NCBI GenBank assembly: GCA_003220345.1
Contig: QHSC01000132.1
Span: 1 to 32,735, forward strand
Source of the DNA: Candidatus Rokuibacteriota bacterium
GTDB taxonomy: Bacteria > Methylomirabilota > Methylomirabilia > Rokubacteriales > CSP1-6
DNA length: 32,735 nucleotides
Direction: 5' to 3'
The position numbers and the translations under genes are program-made. Of the stretch, positions 9,565 through 17,971 are shown piece after piece. The notes beneath the pieces were generated by a model. The model did no database searches and was not told the DNA's origin. It saw nothing but the letters and a program-made list of their open reading frames with translations. How positions within the stretch are numbered: position 1 is the first letter of the stretch; each line of letters begins with the position of its first letter.

Positions 9565-11997
9565 TCACGCTCCCCTCACCTCGGCCCGGAAGCGGCGGCC
9601 GATCTCCGTGATGATCCTGGCATGCAGCTCGTTGACCTCCCGGTCGGTCAGCGTCCGGTCCGGTGCCTGGTAGGTCAGGCTCCAGGCGAGGCTCCGGCGG
9701 CCCGCCCCGACCTGGTCGCCCTCGTAGACGTCGAAGAGCGTGACCTGGCGGAGCAGCGGCAGCTTCATCCCGCGAATGGCCGCCTCCACCTCGCCCGCCG
9801 TCACCTCGGCCGGGACCACGAGGGCGAGGTCGCGCTGGACGGCGGGGAAGCGCGGCAGCGGCTGGTACTGGACGGTCTCGCGAGGCAGCGCCAGGAGCGC
9901 GGTCAGCGAGAGCTCGGCGAGAAAGACCGGCACAGGCAGGTCGAAGGCTTCCCTGACGGCCAGGGCGACCTCGCCGAACCGTCCGACCTCGCGGGCGCCC
10001 GACAGCAACGCCGCGCCCCGCCCCTGCTCGAGGTAGCGTGGGCCCTGTCCCGCCTCGTACGGCGCCACCTCGACCGGCTTCGCCCCCGCCGCGTGGAGGG
10101 AGAGCTCCGCAGCCCCCTTGATGTCGTAGACGTCCACCCGCTCCCGCGAGGCATGCCAGACGCGCGGGGCGCGCTGCCCCGTCATGATCACGCCGAGCCA
10201 CAGCTCTTCATGGGCGGGCCGGTCGCCGTCCTCCTCGCGATGAGGCGCAAAGGTGTGCCCGATCTCGAAGGCGCGCACGTCGGGAATCTGATGGCTGGCA
10301 TTGAGCGCCACCACCTCGAGAAGGCCGGGGGCCAGGGCCGGGCGCAGGACGGACCGCTCGATAGAGATGGGATTCTGCAGGGTGATCAAGCTCTCCGGAG
10401 CCTCCCAGCCCATGGCCTTGAGCCGTCCCGGGTCGACGAAGGCGTAGGTGATGGCCTGCGACAGACCGGCATCGGTCAGCGCCCGGGTGACGGCGCGGCT
10501 GATCAGAAGCTCCGGCGGGTGGGAGACGGGCCGGAGCTGGCCGCCCCGGGGCAGCGTCGAGGGAATCTTGTCATAGCCCCAGACGCGAATGACTTCCTCG
10601 ACCAGGTCGTCTTCCTGGACGATGTCGCGGCGAAAGCTCGGCACCACAGCCTGGAGTTCCTCGCCGGAGTCGTCGACCGCGAAGCCCAGGGTCTGGAGGA
10701 TGCGGACGATCTCCTCCTGGGGCGGGCAGGCGCCGATGAGTCGGTCGATCCGGGCCCGACGCAGGGTGACGCGCGGGCGCGGCCGGGGGCTCGGATACGC
10801 GTCGATCACACCCTTGGCGACCGTGCCCCCGCCGAGATCGGCCATGAGCTGGGCCGCGCGATCGAGGGCCTCGCGCAGCCCCTCGATGTCCGCGCCGCGC
10901 TCGAAACGATAGGCGGCGTCGGTGTGGAGCCCCAGGGCGCGGGAGGTCCGACGGACGGAGCCGGGATTGAAATAGGCGGACTCGAGGAGGACCGTGGTCG
11001 TCGTCTGCGTCACTTCGGTGGCACCCCCGCCCATGACGCCGCCCACGGCAACCGCTCGCTCGGGGTCACAGATCATGAGCATGTCGGAGGAGAGGGCACG
11101 GTCCTGGCCGTCGAGCGTGCGGAGCCGCTCGCCGGGGCGGGCGCGCCGGACCACGATCCTGTGCTCGGCGATGGTGTCGTAGTCGAAGGCGTGCAGGGGC
11201 TGCCCCATCTCCCAGAGGACGTAATTGGTCACGTCCACGAGATTGTTGATGGGACGCAAGCCCACCGCGCGCAGGCGCTGGGCCAGCCACGGCGGCGAGG
11301 GCTTGACCGTGAGCCCGCCGATGACGCGCGCCGCGTATCGCGGACACAGATCGGGATCGAGGATCTCGACGGCGGCGAGCGAGGCGGCCTCCGTCTCCCC
11401 TTCCCGCACCGTGATCTGGGGAAAGCGAAACGGCGCGCGCGTCAGGGCCGCCACTTCCCGCGCGACGCCCACGATCGACAGCGCGTCGGGACGGTTCGGC
11501 GTGATCTCGATCTCGAGGATGGTGTCGTCGAGGCCGAGATACTGGATGAGGGCGGCCCCGAGAGGGGCATCCGCGGCCAGCTCGAGAATGCCGTCCTCGT
11601 CGTCGCCGATGCCGAGCTCTTTCTCCGAGCAGAGCAGCCCTTCGGACACGGTCCCACGGATCTTGGCGGCCTTGATGGCTCGGCCGCCAGGAAGCGTCGC
11701 TCCGGGCGGGGCGAACGCCGTGCGAAGGCCGGGCGCGGCATTCGGGGCACCGCAGATCACCGAGAAGGTCTTGCCCGGCGCCGCGACCCGGCAGAGGCGG
11801 ATGTGGTGGCCGGCCGCGGTGACGCCGAGGTCGCGCTCGATGGCCTCGATCTCGCCCACGACCACGCCGGAGAGCCCTTCCACCAGGGGCGACAGGGAGG
11901 CGACCTCGATGCCGGCATTGGTCAGCCGATCGGCGATCTGCGCCGGCGTCTGATCCGTCTCGACGAACTCGAGCAGCCAGCGATAGGAGATCTTCAC
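9565..11997 (-). CDS. pheT: Phenylalanine--tRNA ligase beta subunit
   Basis: 810 aa starting with GTG at 11997 that overlaps the pheS stop (GTGA). The N-terminus KISYRWLLEFVETD is conserved. The order of domains is as expected: an OB-fold tRNA-binding domain (about 40-150, VVVGEIEAIE...ICGAPN), B3/B4 editing domain (middle), B5 (RVTLRRARIDRLIG...), a catalytic-like core (DDLVEEVIRVWGYDKIP), and a C-terminal ferredoxin-fold anticodon-binding domain (FPAVQRDLALVVP...LFDVYEGDQVGAGRRSLA split in the text). The alpha2beta2 enzyme charges tRNA-Phe. Length is normal and the gene is intact. Confidence 0.97.
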   Translation of the reverse strand: MKISYRWLLEFVETDQTPAQIADRLTNAGIEVASLSPLVEGLSGVVVGEIEAIERDLGVTAAGHHIRLCRVAAPGKTFSVICGAPNAAPGLRTAFAPPGATLPGGRAIKAAKIRGTVSEGLLCSEKELGIGDDEDGILELAADAPLGAALIQYLGLDDTILEIEITPNRPDALSIVGVAREVAALTRAPFRFPQITVREGETEAASLAAVEILDPDLCPRYAARVIGGLTVKPSPPWLAQRLRAVGLRPINNLVDVTNYVLWEMGQPLHAFDYDTIAEHRIVVRRARPGERLRTLDGQDRALSSDMLMICDPERAVAVGGVMGGGATEVTQTTTTVLLESAYFNPGSVRRTSRALGLHTDAAYRFERGADIEGLREALDRAAQLMADLGGGTVAKGVIDAYPSPRPRPRVTLRRARIDRLIGACPPQEEIVRILQTLGFAVDDSGEELQAVVPSFRRDIVQEDDLVEEVIRVWGYDKIPSTLPRGGQLRPVSHPPELLISRAVTRALTDAGLSQAITYAFVDPGRLKAMGWEAPESLITLQNPISIERSVLRPALAPGLLEVVALNASHQIPDVRAFEIGHTFAPHREEDGDRPAHEELWLGVIMTGQRAPRVWHASRERVDVYDIKGAAELSLHAAGAKPVEVAPYEAGQGPRYLEQGRGAALLSGAREVGRFGEVALAVREAFDLPVPVFLAELSLTALLALPRETVQYQPLPRFPAVQRDLALVVPAEVTAGEVEAAIRGMKLPLLRQVTLFDVYEGDQVGAGRRSLAWSLTYQAPDRTLTDREVNELHARIITEIGRRFRAEVRGA

Positions 11998-13022
11998 GAC
12001 GCGAACTGTCCCAGGAAGCGCAGGTCGTTCTCGAAGAAGAGCCGGATGTCGTCGATGCGGTACTTCAGCATGGCCACGCGCTCCACGCCCATGCCGAAGG
12101 CCCACCCCGTCACCTCCTCGGGATCATAGCCGACGTTGCGCAGCACGTTCGGGTGGACCATGCCCGAGCCCAGGATCTCGAGCCAGCCCGACTGCTTGCA
12201 GAGGCGGCAGCCGGAGCCACCACAGGCGAAGCAGCTCACGTCGGCCTCGGCGGAGGGCTCCGTGAACGGGAAGAACGACGGGCGGAAGCGAAGGCTCACG
12301 CCGGCGCCGAACATCTCGCGCGCGAAGTGCTCGAGGGTGCCCTTGAGATCGCCCAGGGAGATGTTCGTGTCCACGGCCAGGCCTTCCACCTGATGGAACA
12401 TGGGCGAGTGCGTGATGTCCGCGTCACGGCGATACGTCTTGCCCGGGAAGATGTAGCGCACGGGGGGCCGCTCCGCCTTCATCGTCCGGATCTGCACCGG
12501 CGAGGTGTGGGTGCGGAGCAGGGTGTCCGCGGAGAGATGGAAGGTATCCTGCATGTCGCGCGCGGGATGATCGTCGGGGAAATTGAGCGCGGCGAAGTTG
12601 TAGTAGTCCGTCTCGACCTCCGGGCCCTCGGCCACCGAGAAGCCGAGCCCCGCGAAGATCTCGATGATCTCGTCGAGGACCCGCACGAGCGGGTGCACTG
12701 CCCCGGGGAGGATCGCGCGACCCGTCAAGGTCAGGTCGGGGCGCTGGGCCTGCAAGGCCTGCCGGTGCTCCTCGGCCTTGAGGGCGACCAGGCGAACCTC
12801 GAGCTCGGCCTCGAGGCGCTCCTTGGCCCGGTTGACCTCCTGGCCGAAGCGCGGGCGATCGGCCGCGGGCACCTTGCCGAGCCCGCGCAGGAGCGCCGTC
12901 AACTCGCCCGAGCGGCCGAGCACACGCACGCGCACCTGCTCGAGGGCAGACGTGGATCGGGCCCCGGCGATGTCCGCCAGGGCCCGATCGAGGATGTCCT
13001 GGACCCGCGGGTCCCCCGCCAC
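11994..13022 (-). CDS. pheS: Phenylalanine--tRNA ligase alpha subunit
   Basis: 342 aa from a GTG at 13022, five bases after the rplT stop. The N-terminal coiled coil binds tRNA. The class II catalytic core shows GRSGELTALLRGLGKV, HPLVRVLDEIIEIFAGLGF, THTSPVQIRTM (motif 2 region), FHQVEGLAVD, and motif 3 GMGVERVAMLKYRIDDIR. A CxxC...CxxC insertion (CFACGGSGCRLCKQ) before GWLEILGSGMVHPNVL probably binds zinc, as in many non-enterobacterial PheS proteins. It forms alpha2beta2 with PheT. Confidence 0.97.
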   Translation of the reverse strand: MAGDPRVQDILDRALADIAGARSTSALEQVRVRVLGRSGELTALLRGLGKVPAADRPRFGQEVNRAKERLEAELEVRLVALKAEEHRQALQAQRPDLTLTGRAILPGAVHPLVRVLDEIIEIFAGLGFSVAEGPEVETDYYNFAALNFPDDHPARDMQDTFHLSADTLLRTHTSPVQIRTMKAERPPVRYIFPGKTYRRDADITHSPMFHQVEGLAVDTNISLGDLKGTLEHFAREMFGAGVSLRFRPSFFPFTEPSAEADVSCFACGGSGCRLCKQSGWLEILGSGMVHPNVLRNVGYDPEEVTGWAFGMGVERVAMLKYRIDDIRLFFENDLRFLGQFAS

Positions 13023-13027
13023 GATTC

Positions 13028-13384
13028 TCAGCCCCGCTGGGCGGCGACTTTCTCGGCCAGCTTCGCGAAGGCCGGCGGATCGGAGACGGCGAGCTCGGCC
13101 AGGATCTTCCGGTCGAGCATGATGCCGGCCTTCTTGAGCCCGGCCATGAAGACGGAATACGAGAGCCCCACCTGCCGGCATGCCGCATTCACGCGGATGA
13201 TCCAGAGGGCGCGCGCCCGGCGCTTCTTCTGCTTGCGCCCCCGGTAGGCAAAGGCGCCCGCCCGGAGCACGGTCTCCGCCGCTGTGCGGTAGAGCTTGCG
13301 GCGTCCGCCGAAATACCCCTTCGCCCGCTTGAGGACTTTCTTCCTGCGCTGGCGGGTCTTGGACCCGCCCTTTGCCCGTGGCAT
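13028..13384 (-). CDS. rplT: 50S ribosomal protein L20
   Basis: 118 aa, highly basic, beginning [19 protein letters not shown] and containing [34 protein letters not shown] and [23 protein letters not shown], all L20 signatures. L20 binds 23S rRNA early in 50S assembly and often represses its own operon by binding the rpmI leader. The start has a strong GGGGAGGG upstream. Order infC-rpmI-rplT is universal. Confidence 0.98.
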   Translation of the reverse strand: MPRAKGGSKTRQRRKKVLKRAKGYFGGRRKLYRTAAETVLRAGAFAYRGRKQKKRRARALWIIRVNAACRQVGLSYSVFMAGLKKAGIMLDRKILAELAVSDPPAFAKLAEKVAAQRG

Positions 13385-13423
13385 ACCAACCCTCCCCTTT
13401 TGGCCTTCGAGCTGCTCTAGCTT

Positions 13424-13621
13424 TTAGAGATAGGGGACGAGCCGTCTCAGTCTCGGCTCATCGGCTTTCGTGACAAGGCGCGGCTTGCGGAGCTTGCGCT
13501 TCCGCTTGGGGCTCTTGGCCTCGAGGTTGTGGCGCTTCCATCCGCTCCGGCGCATGAGCTTGCCCGTGCCGGTGGTCCTGAGCCGCTTGGCCGCCGCCCG
13601 CTTCGTCTTCATCTTCGGCAT
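13424..13621 (-). CDS. rpmI: 50S ribosomal protein L35
   Basis: 65 aa, basic, beginning MPKMKTKRAAAKRLRTTGTGK and containing the RRSGWKRHNLEAKSPKRKRKLR region of L35. It lies between infC and rplT. The 79-base gap after infC is mostly filled by the palindromic repeat at 13646-13682, which places a strong hairpin about 25 bases before the rpmI start, where L20-mediated control would usually act. Confidence 0.97.
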   Translation of the reverse strand: MPKMKTKRAAAKRLRTTGTGKLMRRSGWKRHNLEAKSPKRKRKLRKPRLVTKADEPRLRRLVPYL

Positions 13622-13645
13622 GTTGGTGAGCCTTCTTTCCTTTGA

Positions 13646-13682
13646 TCCCTCTCCCCCCTCAGGGGAGAGGGTAGGGTGAGGG
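13646..13682. repeat. Intergenic palindromic repeat, short copy
   Basis: A perfect CCCTCTCCCC/GGGGAGAGGG stem with a five-base loop is followed by TAGGGTGAGGGG. It matches the right half of the element at 2866-2955. It lies between infC and rpmI. It has no T tract. Confidence 0.8.
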
Positions 13683-13700
13683 GCCGTAGTCTGCCTACGT

Positions 13701-14216
13701 CTAGTGAGGCTTGGGCGACAGGATCATCGAGAGCATGCGCCCTTCCATCCGCGGATGGTTCTCGATGACCGCGACGTCCGACATGATCTCCGTCATCTTG
13801 TTCAGCATCTTCCAGCCGAGCTCGGTGTGGGCCATCTCGCGCCCCTTGAAGCGCACCGTCACCTTCGCCTTGTTGCCCTCCTCCAGGAAGCGCCGCACGT
13901 GCTTGGCCTTGAAGTCGAAGTCGTGCGTGTCGGTCTTCGGCCCGAGCTTCACTTCTTTCACCTGGATGATCGTCTGCTTCTTGCGCGCGTCCTTCTGCCG
14001 GCGCGCCTGCATGTACTTGTACTTGCCGAAATCCATGATCCGGCACACCGGGGGCACCGCCTCCGCCGCCACCTCCACGAGATCCATCTCCCGCTGCCGC
14101 GCCAGCTCCAGCGCCTGCGCGATGGGCAGGATCCCCAGCTGCTCGCCGTCCGCGCTGACCACGCGGACTTCCCGCACGCGAATGCCCTCGTTGATCCGGA
14201 TGTCCTTGGACTGTAT
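13701..14216 (-). CDS. infC: Translation initiation factor IF-3, probable AUA start
   Basis: 171 aa if translation begins at the ATA at 14216-14214, eight bases after a TAGGAG Shine-Dalgarno. No ATG, GTG or TTG is available near the conserved N-terminus (INEGIRVREVRVVSADGEQLGI), and upstream in-frame sequence belongs to the thrS end region. IF-3 genes commonly use non-standard start codons (AUU, AUC, AUA) because IF-3 itself rejects them, giving autoregulation. The N domain is followed by MDFGKYKYMQARRQKDARKKQ, the linker, and the C domain with KEVKLGPKTDTHDFDFKAKHVRRFLEEGNKAKVTVRFKGRE in pieces. IF-3 controls start-codon fidelity and subunit splitting. An ACG two codons earlier is a less well-spaced alternative. 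Confidence 0.93.
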   Translation of the reverse strand: MQSKDIRINEGIRVREVRVVSADGEQLGILPIAQALELARQREMDLVEVAAEAVPPVCRIMDFGKYKYMQARRQKDARKKQTIIQVKEVKLGPKTDTHDFDFKAKHVRRFLEEGNKAKVTVRFKGREMAHTELGWKMLNKMTEIMSDVAVIENHPRMEGRMLSMILSPKPH

Positions 14217-14244
14217 GGGCGTGGCTCCTAGCTGCGGGCGGCGC

Positions 14245-16056
14245 TCAGCCTGAGCGGCCCACGGTGAGGGTGGCGGACCGGCTGCCGATCTCGGCGACGA
14301 TGTCGTGGAGAATCTGATCGACCGGCAGCACCGCGGACTGATCGCTCCCGCGCAGGCGAAGGCTCGCGGTGCCCTGCTGCGCCTCGCGCTCGCCCACCAC
14401 CAGCGTGTACGGCACCTTGTGCACCTGGGCCTCGCGGATCCGATAGCCGAGCTTCTCGTTGCGGTCGTCGAGGTCCGCGCGGATTCCCGCCTCGCGCAGG
14501 CGCCCATGCACGCCCGTGCCGTACGCGGCGTGCTTCTCGCTCACGGGCAGCACGCGCGCCTGGACGGGGGCGAGCCACGTCGGGAAAGCGCCCGCGAAGT
14601 GCTCGGTGAGGATGGCGATGAACCGCTCGTAGGAGCCGAAGATGGCGCGGTGGATGACGACCGGCCGCTTGGGCTGTCCGTCCGAGTCGATGTACTCGCA
14701 CTGCATCCGCTCGGGCAGCATGGTCAGATCGACCTGCACGGTGGCGAGCTGCCAGGGGCGCCCGAGGACGTCACGGACGTCGATGTCGATCTTGGGACCG
14801 TAGAAGGTGCCGTCGCCCGGCTTGAGGTCGTAGGCGAGCCCGTTGGCCTTGAGGGCCTCGTGGAGCGCGCGCTCCGCCTGCTCCCACTGCGCGTCCGTCC
14901 CCAGACTCTGGACCGGCCGTGTGGCGAGCCGGAACGAGGGCTCTAGATTGAACGTCTTGTACCACTCGCCCACCAGGTGCAGGAGCGAGGTGATCTCGTC
15001 CTGGACCTGATCGGGCCGGAGATAGATGTGCGCGTCGTCCTGGGTGAACTGGCGGACACGCACCAGACCCGAGAGCGTGCCCGAGCGCTCGTTGCGGTGA
15101 CAGCGGCCCATCTCCGAGTAGCGAATGGGCAGGTCGCGGTAGGAGCGGACCGTGCGACGGTACACGTAGGCGGACTCGGGGCAGTTCATGGGCTTGAGGC
15201 TGAACGTCTCGTTCTCGATCTCCAGCTTGAACATGTTGTCGCTGTAGAGCTCCCAGTGCCCCGACTGCTCCCAGAGCTTCTTGTTGACGAGCAGCGGCGT
15301 CGAGATCTCCTGGTAGCCCCGCGCGTCGAGACGCTCCCGCGCGAACTTCTCCAGCTCGCGGACGAGGATCATGCCGCCGGGCAGCCAGAAGGCCGCCCCC
15401 GGGGCCACGTCGTGGAACTCGAAGAGGTCGAGCTCACGTCCCAGCTTGCGGTGATCGCGCTTCTTGGCCTCCTCGAGCCGCCAGAGGTACTGGTCCAGAT
15501 CCTTCTGGGTGAGCCAGGCGGTGCCGTAGATGCGCTGGAGCATCGGGTTCTTCTCGCTCCCTCGCCAGTAGGCGCCGGACGAGGACAGGAGCTTGAAGAA
15601 CTTGATCGCGCCCGTGGAGGCGACGTGCGGCCCGCGGCAGAGGTCCACGAAGTCGCCCTGACGATAGAAGGAGACGGTGGGCGCGTCGATGCCGCGCAGG
15701 ATCTCGACCTTGAAGGGCTCCTGGCGCTCCTCGAAGAAGCGGATGGCCTTGTCCCGCGGCATCTCCTCACGGACGAAGGGCTGGTCCTGCTTGGCGAGCT
15801 CGCGCATCGTCGTCTCGATGCGCTCGAGATCCTCGGGCGTGAAGGGCGTGGGCCTGGAGAAATCGTAGTAGAAGCCGTCCTCGATGGCGGGCCCGATGGC
15901 GACCTTGACCCCGGGGAAGAGCTGCGTCACGGCCTGGGCCATGAGATGCGCGGTCGAGTGACGCAGCGTGGGCAGTGGCTCCGGGGCGCAGTCGGCCTCT
16001 CCGGCCAGGCGCAGATGCCTGTCTTCTTCAGAATCGATCATGTCTTTATTCAGCAC
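14245..16056 (-). CDS. thrS: Threonine--tRNA ligase lacking the TGS domain
   Basis: 603 aa from a GTG at 16056. It charges tRNA-Thr. The editing domain has LRHSTAHLMAQAV and GFYYDFSRP; the zinc ligands are Cys in MNCPES, His in QDDAHIY and His in VIHRAIFGS; class II motif 2 is RNERSGTLSGLVRVR. The C-terminal anticodon domain has VHGRLREAGIRADLDDRNEKLGYRIREAQ in pieces. Unlike E. coli ThrS (642 aa), the first 30 residues lead straight into the editing domain and no N-terminal TGS fold is present. A terminator and tRNA-Val lie directly upstream, so no missing exon-like piece is available. TGS-less ThrS proteins are known in some bacteria. Confidence 0.96.
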   Translation of the reverse strand: MLNKDMIDSEEDRHLRLAGEADCAPEPLPTLRHSTAHLMAQAVTQLFPGVKVAIGPAIEDGFYYDFSRPTPFTPEDLERIETTMRELAKQDQPFVREEMPRDKAIRFFEERQEPFKVEILRGIDAPTVSFYRQGDFVDLCRGPHVASTGAIKFFKLLSSSGAYWRGSEKNPMLQRIYGTAWLTQKDLDQYLWRLEEAKKRDHRKLGRELDLFEFHDVAPGAAFWLPGGMILVRELEKFARERLDARGYQEISTPLLVNKKLWEQSGHWELYSDNMFKLEIENETFSLKPMNCPESAYVYRRTVRSYRDLPIRYSEMGRCHRNERSGTLSGLVRVRQFTQDDAHIYLRPDQVQDEITSLLHLVGEWYKTFNLEPSFRLATRPVQSLGTDAQWEQAERALHEALKANGLAYDLKPGDGTFYGPKIDIDVRDVLGRPWQLATVQVDLTMLPERMQCEYIDSDGQPKRPVVIHRAIFGSYERFIAILTEHFAGAFPTWLAPVQARVLPVSEKHAAYGTGVHGRLREAGIRADLDDRNEKLGYRIREAQVHKVPYTLVVGEREAQQGTASLRLRGSDQSAVLPVDQILHDIVAEIGSRSATLTVGRSG

Positions 16057-16116
16057 TTGCCTCGCCGCGCTCCTCGCCTGCGGCTCGTCGGCCGCGTCTC
16101 AGCTCGAAGGTCAAAA

Positions 16117-16155
16117 GATAAAAAAGCATCACGGGAATGGCGCCCAGTGATGCTT
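16117..16155 (-). terminator. Intrinsic terminator between tRNA-Val and thrS
   Basis: On the minus strand a perfect nine-base stem AAGCATCAC / GTGATGCTT with a 14-base loop is followed by TTTTTAT. It may release most tRNA-Val transcripts. I see no convincing promoter between it and thrS, so partial read-through or regulated antitermination probably feeds thrS-infC-rpmI-rplT. Confidence 0.75.
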
Positions 16156-16229
16156 CGCACTCCCCCTCGCGCACCCTGCGTCCCGTTACCTTCGATGGCA
16201 CCCCTCAACGAAATGGTGCAAAAAGAAAA

Positions 16230-16304
16230 TGGTAGGCTCGGGCGGTATCGAACCGCCGACCTCTACCGTGTCAAGGTAGCGCTCTCCCCCTGAGCTACGA
16301 GCCT
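16230..16304 (-). tRNA. tRNA-Val (anticodon GAC), CCA encoded
   Basis: A full cloverleaf folds by eye: 7-bp acceptor AGGCTCG/CGAGCCT, D stem GCTC/GAGC, anticodon stem CTACC/GGTAG with loop TTGACAC (anticodon GAC), T stem GGCGG/CCGCC with TTCGATA loop, discriminator A and an encoded CCA. Total 75 nt. It reads GUC and GUU valine codons. It precedes thrS and is preceded by a promoter at 16327-16354. Confidence 0.95.
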
Positions 16305-16326
16305 ACACGAAAAAAGTACAAATGAG

Positions 16327-16354
16327 ACTACAGGATAGCTCTCTCGGCTGTCAA
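16327..16354 (-). promoter_or_regulatory. Promoter for tRNA-Val and the thrS cluster
   Basis: On the minus strand, perfect TTGACA (16354-16349), a 16-base spacer and TGTAGT (16332-16327) precede tRNA-Val by about 22 bases. The -35 is consensus and the -10 is weaker. Confidence 0.65.
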
Positions 16355-16411
16355 GCGCGCGACCCCCGATGAGGGGGCCTGCCGGAGAGCCTGACGCCCT
16401 CCCAGAGGAGC

Positions 16412-17434
16412 TCAACGGAGGTAGTTGTTGAGCAGGCTGGCGCCCACGATCTGGTAGCGGAAGATGCCGTTGATGGGAAGCCCGCCCTTGGAGATGGCGT
16501 CGGGCACGGGCGGGAAGGGAGACGCGAGCTGGACGGCGCGCAGGGCGTACTCGTCCAGGATGGGCACGCCGGAGGTCTTCCGCAGGAGAATGAACTGCAG
16601 CTCTCCGCTCTTGGCGATCCCGAACTCGATCAGGAGCTCGCCCTCGATGCCACGGTCGCCCGCCTCACGCGGATAGATCCAGTTGCGCTTGATCTTCTCG
16701 CGGATCCTGTTGAAGTAGTCCTGGTACCTCGGCTCGGGCGTGTCGAGGGGAATAGCCTGACCCTCGATACCACCCCGCCCTCCCTGGAGCCCTCCGCCAC
16801 CGCCGGGGGCGCGGAACATGCCGGGAGGCGGTGACACGGGCTGGGGCACGGACGCCACCCGTGGCTCGCTGCCCGGCGAGGGGGGCGGCGTTTGCTGCTG
16901 TGGCTGAGGCTGGGGCTCGGGCTGGGCTCTGGCCGTCTGGGGCTGCGTCTGCGCGTTCCTGCCCTCGTAGGCGGGCTCCTCGCCCTTGGGCGTCGGAGCG
17001 GGCGGCTGGGGCGCCGACTTGGTGAGCTCGCGCGGCTCGGGCGCGCGCGGCGCCGGCTTGGGCGTCTCGGCGACCTTCGGAGCAGGCGAGACTGGACGGG
17101 CGGCCGGCGATGGCGGCTGCGCCTTGGCGGGAGGCGGAGTGAGCGGCCTCGGCTTCTCGGGCTCCGCCACGTCGGGGCCCACCGGCCGCGCCGGACTGCC
17201 AAGCGGAGCGGTCTCCTTGGGCTTGTCGGGCGCGATGTCGACGAAGAGCGGCTCGCCGCGCTTGGCGAGGACGGGATTGCTGAGCCCGCCCGAGAGGAGA
17301 AGGGCCAGGCCGGCGAGAACGTGGAGCAGCAGCGACACGAGTACCGTGACTACTAGATATCGATTGGTCCGGTCCTCTGGCAGGAACTTCACACACCATG
17401 CCCATGCACGCCGCACTGCCTCGAGTACCAGCAT
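16412..17434 (-). CDS. TonB family energy-transducing protein
   Basis: 340 aa from the ATG at 17434. A short cytoplasmic N-terminus is followed by one transmembrane helix (about residues 27-48, VVTVLVSLLLHVLAGLALLL). A long periplasmic Pro/Ala/Gln-rich linker covers about 65-225 and a Gly-rich segment follows. The C-terminal domain (about 240-340) has YFNRIREKIKRNWIYP, GELLIEFGIAKSGEL and LDEYALRAVQLASPFPP, matching the TonB/TolA C-terminal fold that touches outer-membrane transporters. It is an orphan here: no ExbB/ExbD or receptor lies nearby. TolA is the alternative. No Shine-Dalgarno is visible and a TATAAT lies seven bases before the ATG, so the mRNA may be leaderless. Confidence 0.88.
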   Translation of the reverse strand: MLVLEAVRRAWAWCVKFLPEDRTNRYLVVTVLVSLLLHVLAGLALLLSGGLSNPVLAKRGEPLFVDIAPDKPKETAPLGSPARPVGPDVAEPEKPRPLTPPPAKAQPPSPAARPVSPAPKVAETPKPAPRAPEPRELTKSAPQPPAPTPKGEEPAYEGRNAQTQPQTARAQPEPQPQPQQQTPPPSPGSEPRVASVPQPVSPPPGMFRAPGGGGGLQGGRGGIEGQAIPLDTPEPRYQDYFNRIREKIKRNWIYPREAGDRGIEGELLIEFGIAKSGELQFILLRKTSGVPILDEYALRAVQLASPFPPVPDAISKGGLPINGIFRYQIVGASLLNNYLR

Positions 17435-17441
17435 CCCGCTG

Positions 17442-17447
17442 ATTATA
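17442..17447 (-). promoter_or_regulatory. -10 element (TATAAT) of the tonB-like gene
   Basis: A consensus TATAAT on the minus strand ends seven bases before the ATG at 17434, which would put the transcription start on or next to the start codon. No good -35 is seen at 17 bases. The remaining bases of the divergent gap (17448-17593) show only the Shine-Dalgarno of the VOC gene. Confidence 0.5.
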
Positions 17448-17593
17448 AGCCACTTCGCCTGCGTCGATGTTTTCCCAGGCGGCGGGGTGCGGAGTCTCCT
17501 CGGAGCTCGGCTTGACCCGAGCTTCGGCGCATACCACGATGGGCCACGGCGGGACAGTCCTGCGGCTCACAAGAAATCGAGGAGGCCCCAAAG

Positions 17594-17971
17594 ATGGGCA
17601 AGGTCAGCGTCCGATATATCGTGTCCGACGTCGATGCGGCGATCCCCTTCTACACAGAGATGCTCGGCTTTCGTGTGGACATGCATCCGGCACCGGGCTT
17701 CGCCAGGCTCGCCAAGGGCGATCTGCACTTGCTGCTCAACCGACCCGGCGCGGGCGGCGCCGGACAGTCGATGTCCGACGGCCAAGCCCCCGCTCCCGGC
17801 GGATGGAACCGGATCCAGATCGAGGTCGACGACCTCGCCACCACCGTCGAGAAGCTCAAGGCCGCGGGATGCCGCTTCCGCAATGAGATCGTCATCGGCA
17901 ACGGGGGAAAACAGATCCTCGTGGACGATCCATCCGGCAACCCGATCGAGCTGTTCCAGCCCGCCGGCTAA
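17594..17971 (+). CDS. VOC (glyoxalase/bleomycin-resistance fold) protein
   Basis: 125 aa with GGAGG nine bases before the ATG. Two beta-alpha-beta-beta-beta modules are visible: VSVRYIVSDVDAAIPFYTEMLGFRVD and, after a Gly-rich loop, NRIQIEVDDLATTVEKLKAAGCRF, ending ILVDDPSGNPIELFQP. The last motif is the usual VOC C-terminal signature with a metal-binding Glu. VOC proteins include glyoxalase I, dioxygenases and antibiotic-binding proteins; the substrate cannot be read from sequence. Its stop codon directly abuts the stop of the convergent aroF (17972), leaving no room for a terminator. Confidence 0.88.
   Translation: MGKVSVRYIVSDVDAAIPFYTEMLGFRVDMHPAPGFARLAKGDLHLLLNRPGAGGAGQSMSDGQAPAPGGWNRIQIEVDDLATTVEKLKAAGCRFRNEIVIGNGGKQILVDDPSGNPIELFQPAG

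Noticed and set aside
9391-12129. 912-codon plus-strand open frame opposite pheT
   Set aside because: Shadow frame of pheT, which is complete with all expected domains on the other strand.
16057-16229. T-box riboswitch upstream of thrS
   Set aside because: A terminator hairpin is present, but I cannot find the conserved T-box sequence or a stem I specifier loop with a Thr codon.
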